Assembly (NCBI GenBank): GCA_947683425.1
Contig: CANTUQ010000328.1
Coordinates: forward strand, 124,001 to 188,000
DNA from: Excoecaria cochinchinensis
Lineage: Eukaryota; Streptophyta; Magnoliopsida; Malpighiales; Euphorbiaceae
Length of the DNA: 64,000 nucleotides
Direction of reading: 5' to 3'
In this document: one piece after another, positions 12,501 to 25,395 of the stretch
How the letters are laid out: each line of letters starts with the position of its first letter
Position numbering within the stretch: position 1 is the first letter of the stretch
Translations under genes and position numbers: made by a program
Notes under the pieces: generated by a model
The model's database searches: none
The model's input: the letters and a program-made list of their open reading frames with translations, nothing else
Told to the model about the DNA's origin: nothing

Positions 12501-15192
12501 TTATACTAGGGGAAATCGCCGAAATCGAGAAATCGCCAAGAGTGGTGAAATTTTGGATCCGGGTCGAATAATTCAGGAAAACCTGATCGGAATAGCTACT
12601 GGGAGCCTGCCGGTCACAATGCGTCGAGGATTGGCTTCGTCGTTATCTGACGAATTTTTACGGGCTCCTGAAGGCATTATACTAGGGGAAATCGCCGAAA
12701 TCGAGAAATCGCCAAAAGTGGTGAAATTTTGGATCCGGGTCGAATAATTCAGGAAAACTTGATCGGAATAGCTACTGGGAGCCTGCCGGTCATAATGCGT
12801 CGAGGATTGGCTTCGTCGTGATCTGACGAATTTTTACGGGCTTCTGAAGGCATTATACTAGGGGAAATCGCCGAAAACGATAAATCGCCAAAAGTGGTGA
12901 AATTTTGGATCCGGGTCGAATAATTCAGGAAAACCTGATCGGAATAGCTACTGGGAGCCTGCCGGTCACAATGCGTCGAGGATTGGCTTCGTCGTGATCT
13001 GACGGGCTTCTGAAGGCATTATACTAGGGGAAATCGCCGAAATCGAGAAATCGCCAAAAGTGGTGAAATTTTGGATCCGGGTCGAATAATTCAGGAAAAC
13101 CTGATCGGAATAGCTACTGGGAGCCTGCCGGTCACAATGCGTCGAGGATTGTCTTCGTCGTGATCTGACGAATTTTTACGGGCTCCTGAAGGCATTATAC
13201 TAGGGGAAATCGCCGAAATCGAGAAATCGCCAAAAGTGGTGAAATTTTGGATCCGGGTCGAATAATTCAGGAAAAGCTGATCGGAATAGCTACTGGGAGC
13301 CTGCCGGTCACAATGCGTCGAGGATTGGCTTCGTCGTGATCTGACGAATTTTTACGGGCTTCTGAAGGCATTATACTAGGGGAAATCGCCGAAATCGAGA
13401 AATCGCCAAAGTGGTGAAATTTTGGATCCGGGTCGAATAATTCAGGAAAACCTGATCAGAATAGCTACTGGGAGCCTGCCGGTCACAATGCATCGAGGAT
13501 TGGCTTCGTCGTGATCTGACGAATTTTTACGGGCTTCTGAAGGCATTATACTAGGGGAAATCGCCGAAATCGAGAAATCGCCAAAAGTGGTGAAATTTTT
13601 GATCCGGGTCGAATAATTCAGGAAAACCTGATCGGAATAGCTACTGGGAGCCTGCCGGTCACAATGCGTCGAGGATTGGCTTCGTCGTGATCTGACGGGC
13701 TTCTGAAGGCATTATACTAGGGGAAATCGCCGAAATCGAGAAATCGCCAAAAGTGGTGAAATTTTGGATCTGGGTCGAATAATTCAGGAAAACCTGATCG
13801 GAATAGCTACTGGGAGCCTGTCGGTCACAATGCGTCGAGGATTGGCTTCGTCGTGATCTGACGGGCTTCTGAAGGCATTATACTAGGGGAAATCGCCGAA
13901 ATCGAGAAATCGCCAAGAGTGGTGAAATTTTGGATCCGGGTCGAATAATTCAGGAAAACCTGATCGGAATAGCTACTGGGATCCTGCCGGTCACAATGCG
14001 TCGAGGATTGGCTTCGTCGTGATCTGACGAATTTTTACGGGCTTCTGAAGGCATTATACTAGGGGAAATCGCCGAAATCGAGAAATCGCCAAAAGTGGTA
14101 AAATTTTGGATCCGGGTCGAATAATTCAGGAAAACCTGATCGGAATAGCTACTGGGAGCCTGCCGGTCACAATGCGTCGAGGATTTGCTTCGTCGTGATC
14201 TGACGAATTTTTACGGGCTTCTGAAGGCATTATACTAGGGGAAATCGCCGAAATCGATAAATCGCCAAAAGTGGTGAAATTTTGGATCCGGGTCGAATAA
14301 TTCAGGAAAACCTGATCGGAATAGCTACTGGGAGCCTGTCGGTCACAATGCGTCGAGGATTGGCTTCGTCGTGATCTGACGGGCTTCTGAAGGCATTATA
14401 CTAGGGGAAATCGCCGAAATCGAGAAATCGCCAAGAGTGGTGAAATTTTGGATCCGGGTCGAATAATTCAGGAAAACCTGATCGGAATAGCTACTGGGAG
14501 CCTGCCGGTCACAATGCGTCGAGGATTGGCTTCGTCGTTATCTGACGAATTTTTACGGGCTCCTGAAGGCATTATACTAGGGGAAATCGCCGAAATCGAG
14601 AAATCGCCAAAAGTGGTGAAATTTTGGATCCGGGTCGAATAATTCAGGAAAACTTGATCGGAATAGCTACTGGGAGCCTGCCGGTCATAATGCGTCGAGG
14701 ATTGGCTTCGTCGTGATCTGACGAATTTTTACGGGCTTCTGAAGGCATTATACTAGGGGAAATCGCCGAAAACGATAAATCGCCAAAAGTGGTGAAATTT
14801 TGGATCCGGGTCGAATAATTCAGGAAAACCTGATCGGAATAGCTACTGGGAGCCTGCCGGTCACAATGCGTCGAGGATTGGCTTCGTCGTGATCTGACGG
14901 GCTTCTGAAGGCATTATACTAGGGGAAATCGCCGAAATCGAGAAATCGCCAAAAGTGGTGAAATTTTGGATCCGGGTCGAATAATTCAGGAAAACCTGAT
15001 CGGAATAGCTACTGGGAGCCTGCCGGTCACAATGCGTCGAGGATTGTCTTCGTCGTGATCTGACGAATTTTTACGGGCTCCTGAAGGCATTATACTAGGG
15101 GAAATCGCCGAAATCGAGAAATCGCCAAAAGTGGTGAAATTTTGGATCCGGGTCGAATAATTCAGGAAAACCTGATCGGAATAGCTACTGGG
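9508..15192. repeat. Three tandem 1895-bp 11-mer HOR copies
   Basis: Copies occupy 9508-11402, 11403-13297 and 13298-15192. All share the derived 'ccggtcataatg' (monomers 10885, 12780, 14675), so they amplified from one parent. Very few private changes exist, for example 'gaaaagctga' at 13271-13280 and 'gatcagaat' near 13457. Identity between copies looks above 99%. The six linker monomers of the 17-mer are missing between copies and reappear in part at 15193. Confidence 0.93.
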
Positions 15193-16736
15193 AGCCTGCC
15201 GGTCACAATGCGTCAAGGATTGGCTTCGTCGTGATCTGACGGGCTTCTGAAGGCATTATACTAGGGGAAATCGCCGAAATCGAGAAATCGCCAAGAGTGG
15301 TGAAATTTTGGATCCGGGTCGAATAATTCAGGAAAACCAGATCGGAATAGCTACTGGGAGCCTGCCGGTCACGATGCGTCGAGGATTGGCTTCGTCGTGA
15401 TCTGACGAATTTTTACGGGCTTCTGAAGGCATTATACTAGGGGAAATCGCCGAAATCGAGAAATCGCCAAAAGTGGTGAAATTTTGGATCCGGGTCGAAT
15501 AATTCAGGAAAACCTGATCGGAATAGCTACTGGGAGCCTTCCGGTCACAATGCGTCGAGGATTGGCTTCGTCGTGATCTGACGAATTTTTACGGGCTTCT
15601 GAAGGCATTATACTAGGGGAAATCGCCGAAATCGAGAAATCGCCAAAAGTGGTGAAATTTTGGATCCGGGTCGAATAATTCAGGAAAACCTGATCGGAAT
15701 AGCTACTGGGAGCCTGCCGGTCACAATGCGTCGAGGATTGGCTTCGTCGTGATCTGACGAATTTTTACGGGCTTCTGAAGGCATTATACTAGGGGAAATC
15801 GCCGAAATCGAGAAATCGCCAAAAGTGGTGAAATTTTTGATCCGGGTCGAATAATTCAGGAAAACCTGATCGGAATAGCTACGGGGAGCCTGCCGGTCAC
15901 AATGCGTCGAGGATTGGCTTCGTCGTGATCTGACGGGCTTCTGAAGGCATTATACTAGGGGAAATCGCCGAAATCGAGAAATCGCCAAAAGTGGTGAAAT
16001 TTTGGATCCGGGTCGAATAATTCAGGAAAACCTGATCGGAATAGCTACTGGGAGCCTGTCGGTCACAATGCGTCGAGGATTGGATTCGTCGTGATCTGAC
16101 GGGCTTCTGAAGGCATTATACTAGGGGAAATCGCCGAAATCGAGAAATCGCCAAGAGTGGTGAAATTTTGGATCCGGGTCGAATAATTCAGGAAAACCTG
16201 ATCGGAATAGCTACTGGGAGCCTGCCGGTCACAATGCGTCGAGGATTGGCTTCGTCGTGATTTGACGAATTTTTACGGGCTTCTGAAGGCATTATACTAG
16301 GGGAAATCGGCGAAATCGAGAAATCGCCAAAAGTGGTGAAATTTTGGATTCGGGTCGAATAATTCAGGAAAACCTGATCGGAATAGCTACTGGGAGCCTG
16401 CCGGTCACAATGCGTCGAGGATTGGCTTCTTCGTGATCTGACGAATTTTTACGGGCTTCTGAAGGCATTATACTAGGGGAAATCGCCGAAATCGATAAAT
16501 CGCCAAAAGTGGTGAAATTTTGGATCCGGGTCGAATAATTCAGGAAAACCTGATCGGAATAGCTACTGGGAGCCTGCCGGTCACAATGCGTCGAGGATTG
16601 GCTTCGTCGTGATCTGACGGGCTTCTGAAGGCATTATACTAGGGGAAATCGCCGAAATCGAGAAATCGCCAAAAGTGGTGAAATTTTGGATCCGGGTCGA
16701 ATAATTCAGGAAAACCTGATCGGAATAGCTACTGGG
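15193..16736. repeat. Resumed 17-mer linker and transition monomers
   Basis: Monomers at 15193 ('gtcaagg', 166 bp), 15359 ('cacgatgcg') and 15535 ('ccttccgg') match 8472, 8638 and 8814 of the 17-mer, so the linker resumes after the 11-mer amplification. From 15711 the match is lost. Nine monomers follow this pattern, including three more 166-bp copies (15887, 16053, 16571), before the next HOR family starts at 16737. Confidence 0.8.
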
Positions 16737-17264
16737 AGCCTGCCGGTCACAATGCGTCGAGGATTGGCTTCGTCGTGATCTGACGAATTTTTACGGGCTC
16801 CTGAAGGCATTATACTAGGGGAAATCGCCGAAATCGAGAAATCGCCAAAAGTGGTGAAATTTTGGATCCGGGTCAAATAATTCAGGAAAACCTGATCGGA
16901 ATAGCTACTGGGAGCCTGCCGGTCACAATGCGTCTAGGATTGGCTTCGTCGTGATCTGACGAATTTTTAGGGGCTTCTGAAGGCATTATACTAGGGGAAA
17001 TCGCCGAAATCGAGAAATCGCCAAAAGTGGTGAAATTTTGGATCCGGGTCGAATAATTCAGGAAAACCTGATCGGAATAGCTACTTGGAGCCTGCCGGTC
17101 ACAATGCGTCGAGGATTGGCTTCGTCGTGATCTGACGAATTTTTACGGGCTTCTGAAGGCATTATACTAAGGGAAATCGCCGAAATCGAGAAATCGCCAA
17201 AAGTGGTGAAATTTTGGATCCGGGTCGAATAATTCAGGAAAACCTGATCGGAATAGCTACTGGG

Positions 17265-19160
17265 AGCCTGCCGGTCACAATGCGTCGAGGATTTGCTTCG
17301 TCGTGATCTGACGGGCTTCTGAAGGCATTATACTAGGGGAAATCGCCGAAATCGAGAAATCGCCAAAAGTGGTGAAATTTTGGATCTGGGTCGAATAATT
17401 CAGGAAAACCTGATCGGAATAGCTACTGGGAGCCTGCCGGTCACAATGCGTCGAGGATTGGCTTCGTCGTGATCTGACGAATTTTTACGGGCTCCTGAAG
17501 GCATTATACTAGGGGAAATCGCCGAAATCGAGAAATCGCCAAAAGTGGTGAAATTTTGGATCCGGGTCGAATAATTCAGGAAAACCTGATCGGAATAGCT
17601 ACTGGGAGCTTGCCGGTCACAATACGTCTAGGATTGGCTTCGTCGTGATCTGACGAATTTTTAGGGGCTTCTGAAGGCATTATACTAGGGGAAATCGCCG
17701 AAAACGATAAATCGCCAAAAGTGGTGAAATTTTGGATCCGGGTCGAATAATTCAGGAAAACCTGATCGGAATAGCTACTGGGATCCTGCCGGTCACAATG
17801 CGTCTAGGATTGGCTTCGTCGTGATCTGACGAATTTTTAGGGGCTTCTGAAGGCATTATACTAGGGGAAATCGCCGAAAACGATAAATCGCCAAAAGTGG
17901 TGAAATTTTGGATCCGGGTCGAATAATTCAGGAAAACCTGATCGGAATAGCTACTGGGAGCCTGCCGGTCACAATGCGTCGAGGATTGGCTTCGTCGTGA
18001 TCTGACGGGCTTCTGATGGCATTATACTAGGGGAAATCGCCGAAATCGAGAAATCGCCAAAAGTGGTGAAATTTTGGATCCGGGTCGAATAATTCAGGAA
18101 AACCTGATCGGAATAGCTACTGGGAGCCTGCCGGTCACAATGCGTCGAGGATTGGCTTCGTCGTGATTTGACGAATTTTTACGGGCTTCTGAAGGCATTA
18201 TACTAGGGGAAATCGCCGAAATCGAGAAATCGCCAAAAGTGGTGAAATTTTGGATCCGGGTCGAATAATTCAGGAAAACCTGATCGGAATAGCTACTGGG
18301 AGCCTGCCGGTCACAATGCGTCGAGGATTGCCTTCGTCGTGATCTGACGGGCTTCTGAAGGCGTTATACTAGGGGAAATCGCCGAAATCGAGAAATCGCC
18401 AAAAGTGGTGAAATTTTGGATCCGGGTCGAATAATTCAGGAAAACCTGATCGGAATAGCTACTGGGAGCCTGCCGGTCACAATGCGTCGAGGATTTGCTT
18501 CGTCGTGATCTGACGGGCTTCTGAAGGCATTATACTAGGGGAAATCGCCGAAATCGAGAAATCGCCAAAAGTGGTGAAATTTTGGATCCGGGTCGAATAA
18601 TTCAGGAAAACCTGATCGGAATAGCTACTGGGAGCCTGCCGGTCACAATGCGTCGAGGATTGGCTTCGTCGTGATCTGACGAATTTTTACGGGCTCCTGA
18701 AGGCATTATACTAGGGGAAATCGCCGAAATCGAGAAATCGCCAAAAGTGGTGAAATTTTGGATCCGGGTCGAATAATTCAGGAAAACCTGATCGGAATAG
18801 CTACTGGGAGCCTGCCGGTCACAATGCGTCTAGGATTGGCTTCGTCGTGATCTGACGAATTTTTAGGGGCTTCTGAAGGTATTATACTAGGGGAAATCGC
18901 CGAAATCGAGAAATCGCCAAAAGTGGTGAAATTTTGGATCCGGGTCGAATAATTCAGGAAAACCTGATCGGAATAGCTACTTGGAGCCTGCCGGTCACAA
19001 TGCGTCGAGGATTGGCTTCGTCGTGATCTGACGAATTTTTACGGGCTTCTGAAGGCATTATACTAAGGGAAATCGCCGAAATCGAGAAATCGCCAAAAGT
19101 GGTGAAATTTTGGATCCGGGTCGAATAATTCAGGAAAACCTGATCGGAATAGCTACTGGG
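17265..19160. repeat. 11-mer HOR unit, 1896 bp (second type), copy 1
   Basis: Eleven monomers starting 17265, 17431, 17607, 17783, 17959, 18125, 18301, 18467, 18633, 18809 and 18985, four of them 166 bp. The order of markers (gatttgcttc, ggctcctg, gagcttgcc, gggatcc, cttctgatgg, gatttgacg and so on) repeats from 19161. The length is nearly equal to the 1895-bp unit at 9.5-15.2 kb but the marker content differs, so it is an independent or much older unit. Confidence 0.9.
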
Positions 19161-20704
19161 AGCCTGCCGGTCACAATGCGTCGAGGATTTGCTTCGTCGT
19201 GATCTGACGGGCTTCTGAAGGCATTATACTAGGGGAAATCGCCGAAATCGAGAAATCGCCAAAAGTGGTGAAATTTTGGATCTGGGTCGAATAATTCAGG
19301 AAAACCTGATCGGAATAGCTACTGGGAGCCTGCCGGTCACAATGCGTCGAGGATTGGCTTCGTCGTGATCTGACGAATTTTTACGGGCTCCTGAAGGCAT
19401 TATACTAGGGGAAATCGCCGAAATCGAGAAATCGCCAAAAGTGGTGAAATTTTGGATCCGGGTCGAATAATTCAGGAAAACCTGATCGGAATAGCTACTG
19501 GGAGCTTGCCGGTCACAATACGTCTAGGATTGGCTTCGTCGTGATCTGACGAATTTTTAGGGGCTTCTAAAGGCATTATACTATGGGAAATCGCCGAAAT
19601 CGAGAAATCGCCAAAAGTGGTGAAATTTTGGATCCGGGTCGAATAATTCAGGAAAACCTGATCGGAATAGCTACTGGGATCCTGCCGGTCACAATGCGTC
19701 TAGGATTGGCTTCGTCGTGATCTGACGAATTTTTAGGGGCTTCTGAAGGCATTATACTAGGGGAAATCGCCGAAAACGATAAATCGCCAAAAGTGGTGAA
19801 ATTTTGGATCCGGGTCGAATAATTCAGGAAAACCTGATCGGAATAGCTACTGGGAGCCTGCCGGTCACAATGCGTCGAGGATTGGCTTCGTCGTGATCTG
19901 ACGGGCTTCTGATGGCATTATACTAGGGGAAATCGCCGAAATCGAGAAATCGCCAAAAGTGGTGAAATTTTGGATCCGGGTCGAATAATTCAGGAAAACC
20001 TGATCGGAATAGCTACTGGGAGCCTGCCGGTCACAATGCGTCGAGGATTGGCTTCGTCGTGATTTGACGAATTTTTACGGGCTTCTGAAGGCATTATACT
20101 AGGGGAAATCGCCGAAATCGAGAAATCGCCAAAAGTGGTGAAATTTTGGATCCGGGTCGAATAATTCAGGAAAACCTGATCGGAATAGCTACTGGGAGCC
20201 TGCCGGTCACAATGCGTCGAGGATTGGCTTCGTCGTGATCTGACGGGCTTCTGAAGGCGTTATACTAGGGGAAATCGCCGAAATCGAGAAATCGCCAAAA
20301 GTGGTGAAATTTTGGATCCGGGTCGAATAATTCAGGAAAACCTGATCGGAATAGCTACTGGGAGCCTGCCGGTCACAATGCGTCGAGGATTTGCTTCGTC
20401 GTGATCTGACGGGCTTCTGAAGGCATTATACTAGGGGAAATCGCCGAAATCGAGAAATCGCCAAAAGTGGTGAAATTTTGGATCCGGGTCGAATAATTCA
20501 GGAAAACCTGATCGGAATAGCTACTGGGAGCCTGCCGGTCACAATGCGTCGAGGATTGGCTTCGTCGTGATCTGACGAATTTTTACGGGCTCCTGAAGGC
20601 ATTATACTAGGGGAAATCGCCGAAATCGAGAAATCGCCAAAAGTGGTGAAATTTTGGATCCGGGTCGAATAATTCAGGAAAACCTGATCGGAATAGCTAC
20701 TGGG
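19161..20704. repeat. Truncated second copy of the 1896-bp 11-mer
   Basis: Nine monomers follow the order of 17265-18808. At 20705 the series jumps to the 'gagcttgcc' monomer instead of 'gcgtctagg' plus 'ctacttggag', consistent with exchange between the two 'ggctcctg' monomers (17431 type and 18633 type). The same jump is seen in the duplicate at 29364, so it predates the large duplication. Confidence 0.85.
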
Positions 20705-21222
20705 AGCTTGCCGGTCACAATACGTCTAGGATTGGCTTCGTCGTGATCTGACGAATTTTTAGGGGCTTCTGAAGGCATTATACTAGGGGAAATCGCCGAA
20801 AACGATAAATCGCCAAAAGTGGTGAAATTTTGGATCCGGGTCGAATAATTCAGGAAAACCTGATCGGAATAGCTACTGGGAGCCTGCCGGTCACAATGCG
20901 TCGAGGATTGGCTTCGTCGTGATCTGACGAATTTTTACGGGCTTCTGAAGGCATTATACTAGGGGAAATCGCCGAAATCGAGAAATCGCCAAAAGTGGTG
21001 AAATTTTGGATCCGGGTCGAATAATTCAGGAAAACCTGATCGGAATAGCTACTGGGAGCCTGCCGGTCACAATGCGTCGAGGATTGGCTTCGTCGTGATC
21101 TGACGGGCTTCTGAAGGCATTATACTAGGGGAAATCGCCGAAATCGAGAAATCGCCAAAAGTGGTGAAATTTTGGATCCGGGTCGAATAATTCAGGAAAA
21201 CCTGATCAGAATAGCTACTGGG

Positions 21223-22942
21223 AGCCTGCCGGTCACAATGCGTCGAGGATTGGCTTCGTCGTGATCTGACGAATTTTTACGGGCTTCTGAAGGCATTATA
21301 CTAGGGGAAATCGCCGAAATCGAGAAATCGCCAAAAGTGGTGAAATTTTGGATCCGGGTCGAATAATTCAGGAAAACCTGATCGGAATAGCTACTGGGAG
21401 CCTGCCGGTCACAATGCGTCGAGGATTGGCTTCGTCGTGATCTGACGGGCTTCTGAAGGCATTATACTAGGGGAAATCGCCGAAATCGAGAAATCGCCAA
21501 AAGTGGTGAAATTTTGGATCCGGGTCGAATAATTCAGGAAACCCTGATCGGAATAGCTACTGGGAGCCTGCCGGTCACAATGCGTCGAGGATTGGCTTCG
21601 TCGTGATCTGACAAATTTTTACGGGCTTCTGAAGGCATGATACTAGGGGAAATCGCCGAAATCGAGAAATCGCCAAAAGTGGTGAAATTTTGGATCCGGG
21701 TCGAATAATTCAGGAAAACCTGATCGGAATAGCTACTGGGAGCCTGCCGGTCACAATGCGTCGAGGATTGGCTTCGTCGTGATCTGACGAATTTTTACGG
21801 GCTTCTGAAGGCATTACACTAGGGGAAATCGCCGAAATCGAGAAATCGCCAAAAGTGGTGAAATTTTGAATCCGGGTCGAATAATTCAGGAAAACCTGAT
21901 CGGAATAGCTACTGGGAGCCTGCCGGTCACAATGCGTCGAGGATTGGCTTCGTCGTGATCTGACGGGCTTCTGAAGGCGTTATACTAGGGGAAATCGCCG
22001 AAATCGAGAAATCGCCAAAAGTGGTGAAATTTTGGATCCGGGTCGAATAATTCAGGAAAACCTGATCGGAATAGCTACTGGGAGCCTGCCGGTCACAATG
22101 CGTCGAGGATTGGCTTCGTCGTGATCTGACGAATTTTTACGGGCTTCTGAAGGCATTATACTAGGGGAAATCGCCGAAATCGAGAAATCGCCAAAAGTGG
22201 TGAAATTTTGGATCCGGGTCGAATAATTCAGGAAAACCTGATCGGAATAGCTACTGGGAGCCTGCCGGTCACAATGCGTCGAGGATTGGCTTCGTCGTGA
22301 TCTGACGGGCTTCTGAAGGCATTATACTAGGGGAAATCGCCGAAATCGAGAAATCGCCAAAAGTGGTGAAATTTTGGATCCGGGTCGAATAATTCAGGAA
22401 AACCTGATCGGAATAGCTACTGGGAGCCTGCCGGTCACAATGCGTCGAGGATTGGCTTCGTCGTGATCTGACAAATTTTTACGGGCTTCTGAAGGCATGA
22501 TACTAGGGGAAATCGCCGAAATCGAGAAATCGCCAAAAGTGGTGAAATTTTGGATCCGGGTCGAATAATTCAGGAAAACCTGATCGGAATAGCTACTGGG
22601 AGCCTGCCGGTCACAATGCGTCGAGGATTGGCTTCGTCGTGATCTGACGAATTTTTACGGGCTTCTGAAGGCATTACACTAGGGGAAATCGCCGAAATCG
22701 AGAAATCGCCAAAAGTGGTGAAATTTTGAATCCGGGTCGAATAATTCAGGAAAACCTGATCGGAATAGCTACTGGGAGCCTGCCGGTCACAATGCGTCGA
22801 GGATTGGCTTCGTCGTGATCTGACGGGCTTCTGAAGGCGTTATACTAGGGGAAATCGCCGAAATCGAGAAATCGCCAAAAGTGGTGAAATTTTGGATCCG
22901 GGTCGAATAATTCAGGAAAATCTGATCGGAATAGCTACTGGG
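21223..22942. repeat. Two tandem 860-bp 5-mers between segments X and Y
   Basis: Units 21223-22082 and 22083-22942 each have five monomers, two of 166 bp: near-consensus, 166 bp, 'gacaaattttt' plus 'gcatgatac', 'cattacac' plus 'ttttgaatcc', and 166 bp with 'gcgttat'. The second large copy lacks both units, so they were inserted in the first copy or lost from the second. The difference in offset between segments X and Y (8659 minus 6939 = 1720 bp) equals exactly these two units. Confidence 0.9.
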
Positions 22943-25395
22943 AGCCTGCCGGTCACAATGCGTCGAGGATTGGCTTCGTCGTGATCTGACGAATTTTTAC
23001 GGGCTTCTGAAGGCATTATACTAGGGGAAATCGCCGAAATCGAGAAATCGCCAAAAGTGGTGAAATTTTGGATCCGGGTCGAATAATTCAGGAAAACCTG
23101 ATCGGAATAGCTACTGGGAGCCTGCCGGTCACAATGCGTCGAGGATTGGCTTCGTCGTGATCTGACGAATTTTTACGGGCTTCTGAAGGCATTATACTAG
23201 GGGAAATCGCCGAAATCGAGAAATCGCCAAAAGTGGTGAAATTTTGGATCCGGGTCGAATAATTCAGGAAAACCTGATCGGAATAGCTACTGGGAGCCTG
23301 CCGGTCACAATGCGTCGAGGATTGGCTTCGTCGTGATCTGACGAATTTTTACGGGCTTCTGAAGGCATTATACTAGGGGAAATCGCCGAAATCGAGAAAT
23401 CGCCAAAAGTGGTGAAATTTTTGATCCGGGTCGAATAATTCAGGAAAACCTGATCGGAATAGCTACTGGGAGCCTGCCGGTCACAATGCGTCCAGGATTG
23501 GCTTCGTCGTGATCTGACGAATTTTTACGGGCTTCTGAAGGCATTATACTAGGGGAAATCGCCGAAATCGAGAAATCGCCAAAAGTGGTGAAATTTTGGA
23601 TCCGGGTCGAATAGTCAGGAAAACCTGATCGGAATAGCTACTGGGAGCCTTCCGGTCACAATGCGTCGAGGATTGGCTTCGTCGTGATCTGACGAATTTT
23701 TACGGGCTTCTGAAGGCATTATACTAGGGGAAATCGCCGAAATCGAGAAATCGCCAAAAGTGGTGAAATTTTGGATCCGGGTCGAATAATTCTGGAAAAC
23801 CTGATCGGAATAGCTACTGGGAGCCTGCCGGTCACAATGCGTTGAGGATTGGTTTCGTCGTGATCTGACGAATTTTTACGGGCTTCTGAAGGCATTATAC
23901 TAGGAGAAATCGCCGAAATCGAGAAATCGCCAAAAGTGGTGAAATTTTGGATCCGGGTCGAATAATTCAGGAAAACCTGATCGGAATAGCTACTGGGAGC
24001 CTGCCGGTCACAATGCGTCGAGGATTGGCTTCGTCGTGATCTGACGAATTTTTACGGGCTTCTGAAGGCATTATACTAGGGGAAATCGCCGAAATCGAGA
24101 AATCGCCAAAAGTGGTGAAATTTTTGATCCGGATCGAATAATTCAGGAAAACCTGATCGGAATAGCTACTGGGAGCCTGCCGGTCACAATGCGTCGAGGA
24201 TTGGCTTCGTCGTGATCTCACGAATTTTTACGGGCTTCTGAAGGCATTATACTAGGGGAAATCGCCGAAATCGAGAAATCGCCAAAAGTGGTGAAATTTT
24301 GGATCCGGGTCGAATAATTCAGGAAAACCTGATCGGAATAGCTACTGGGAGCCTGCCGGTCACAATGCGTCGAGGATTGGCTTCATCGTGATCTGACGAA
24401 TTTTTACGGGCTTCTGAAGGCATTATACTAGGGGAAATCGCCGAAATCGAGAAATCGCCAAAAGTGGTGAAATTTTGGATCCGGGTCGAATAATTCAGGA
24501 AAACCTAATCGGAATAACTACTGGGAGCCTGCCGGTCACAATGCGTCGAGGATTGGCTTCGTCGTGATCTGACGAATTTTTACGGGCTTCTGAAGGCATT
24601 ATACTAGGGGAAATCGCCGAAATCGAGAAATCGCCAAAAGTGGTGAAATTTTGGATCCGGGTCGAATAATTCAGGAAAACCTGATCGGAATAGCTACTGG
24701 GAGCCTGCCGGTCACAATGCGTCGAGGATTGGCTTCGTCGTGATCTGACGAATTTTTACGGGCTTCTGAAGGCATTATACTAGGGGAAATCGCCGAAATC
24801 GAGAAATCGCCAAAAGTGGTGAAATTTTGGATCCGGGTCGAATAATTCAGGAAAACCTGATCGGAATAGCTACTGGGAGCCTGCCGGTCACAATGCGTCG
24901 AGGATTGGCTTCGTCGTGATCTGACGGGCTTCTGAAGGCATTATACTAGGGGAAATCGCCGAAATCGAGAAATCGCCAAAAGTGGTGAAATTTTGGATCC
25001 GGGTCGAATAATTCAGGAAAACCTGATCGGAATAGCTACTGGGAGCCTGCCGGTCACAGTGCGTCGAGGATTGGCTTCGTCGTGATCTGATGAATTTTTA
25101 CGGGCTTCTGAAGGCATTATACTAGGGGAAATCGCCGAAATCGAGAAATCGCCAAAAGTGGTGAAATTTTGGATCCGGGTCGAATAATTCAGGAAAACCT
25201 GATCGGAATAGCTACTGGGAGCCTGCCGGTCACAATGCGTCGAGGATTGGCTTCGTCGTGATCTGACGAATTTTTACGGGCTTTTGAAGGCATTATACTA
25301 GGGGAAATCGCCGAAATCGAGAAATCGCCAAAAGTGATGAAATTTTGGATCCGGGTCGAATAATTCAGGAAAACCTGATCGGAATAGCTACTGGG
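22943..25395. repeat. Segment Y, copy 1 of the large duplication
   Basis: It matches 29882-32334 with an offset of 6939 bp. Shared rare changes are 'gcgtccagg' (23471), a 175-bp copy with 'gaatagtcagg' (near 23611), 'ccttccgg' (23646), 'ggtttcgtcg' (near 23852), 'ccggatcgaata' (near 24130), 'gatctcacg' (near 24214), 'cctaatcgg' with 'aataactac' (near 24508), 'cacagtgcg' and 'gatgaattt' (25044), and 'cttttgaagg' with 'agtgatgaa' (25220). Such a set can only be shared by copying. Confidence 0.93.

Larger units (their letters stand above)
16737..21222. repeat. Segment X, copy 1 of a large intra-array duplication
   Basis: About 4.5 kb whose marker order repeats at 25396-29881 with a constant offset of 8659 bp. 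Shared markers include 'gggtcaaataa' (near 16873), 'gcgtctagg' plus 'ttaggggcttc' (16913), 'ctacttggag' (17089), 'gagcttgccggtcacaatac' (17607, 19503, 20705), 'gggatcctgcc' (17783, 19679) and 'cttctgatgg' (17959, 19855). A few private substitutions exist, for example 'cttctaaagg' and 'ctatggg' in the monomer at 19503. Confidence 0.92.

Noticed and set aside
23967..24221. Minus-strand reading frames of 60 to 84 codons (also 6194, 8265, 14986, 30906, 36674, 45535, 50247, 59122, 61553 and others)
   Set aside because: All give the same translated repeat with occasional substitutions. The 176-bp period shifts frame at each monomer, so length is capped near 1.3 monomers. Nothing supports a protein.
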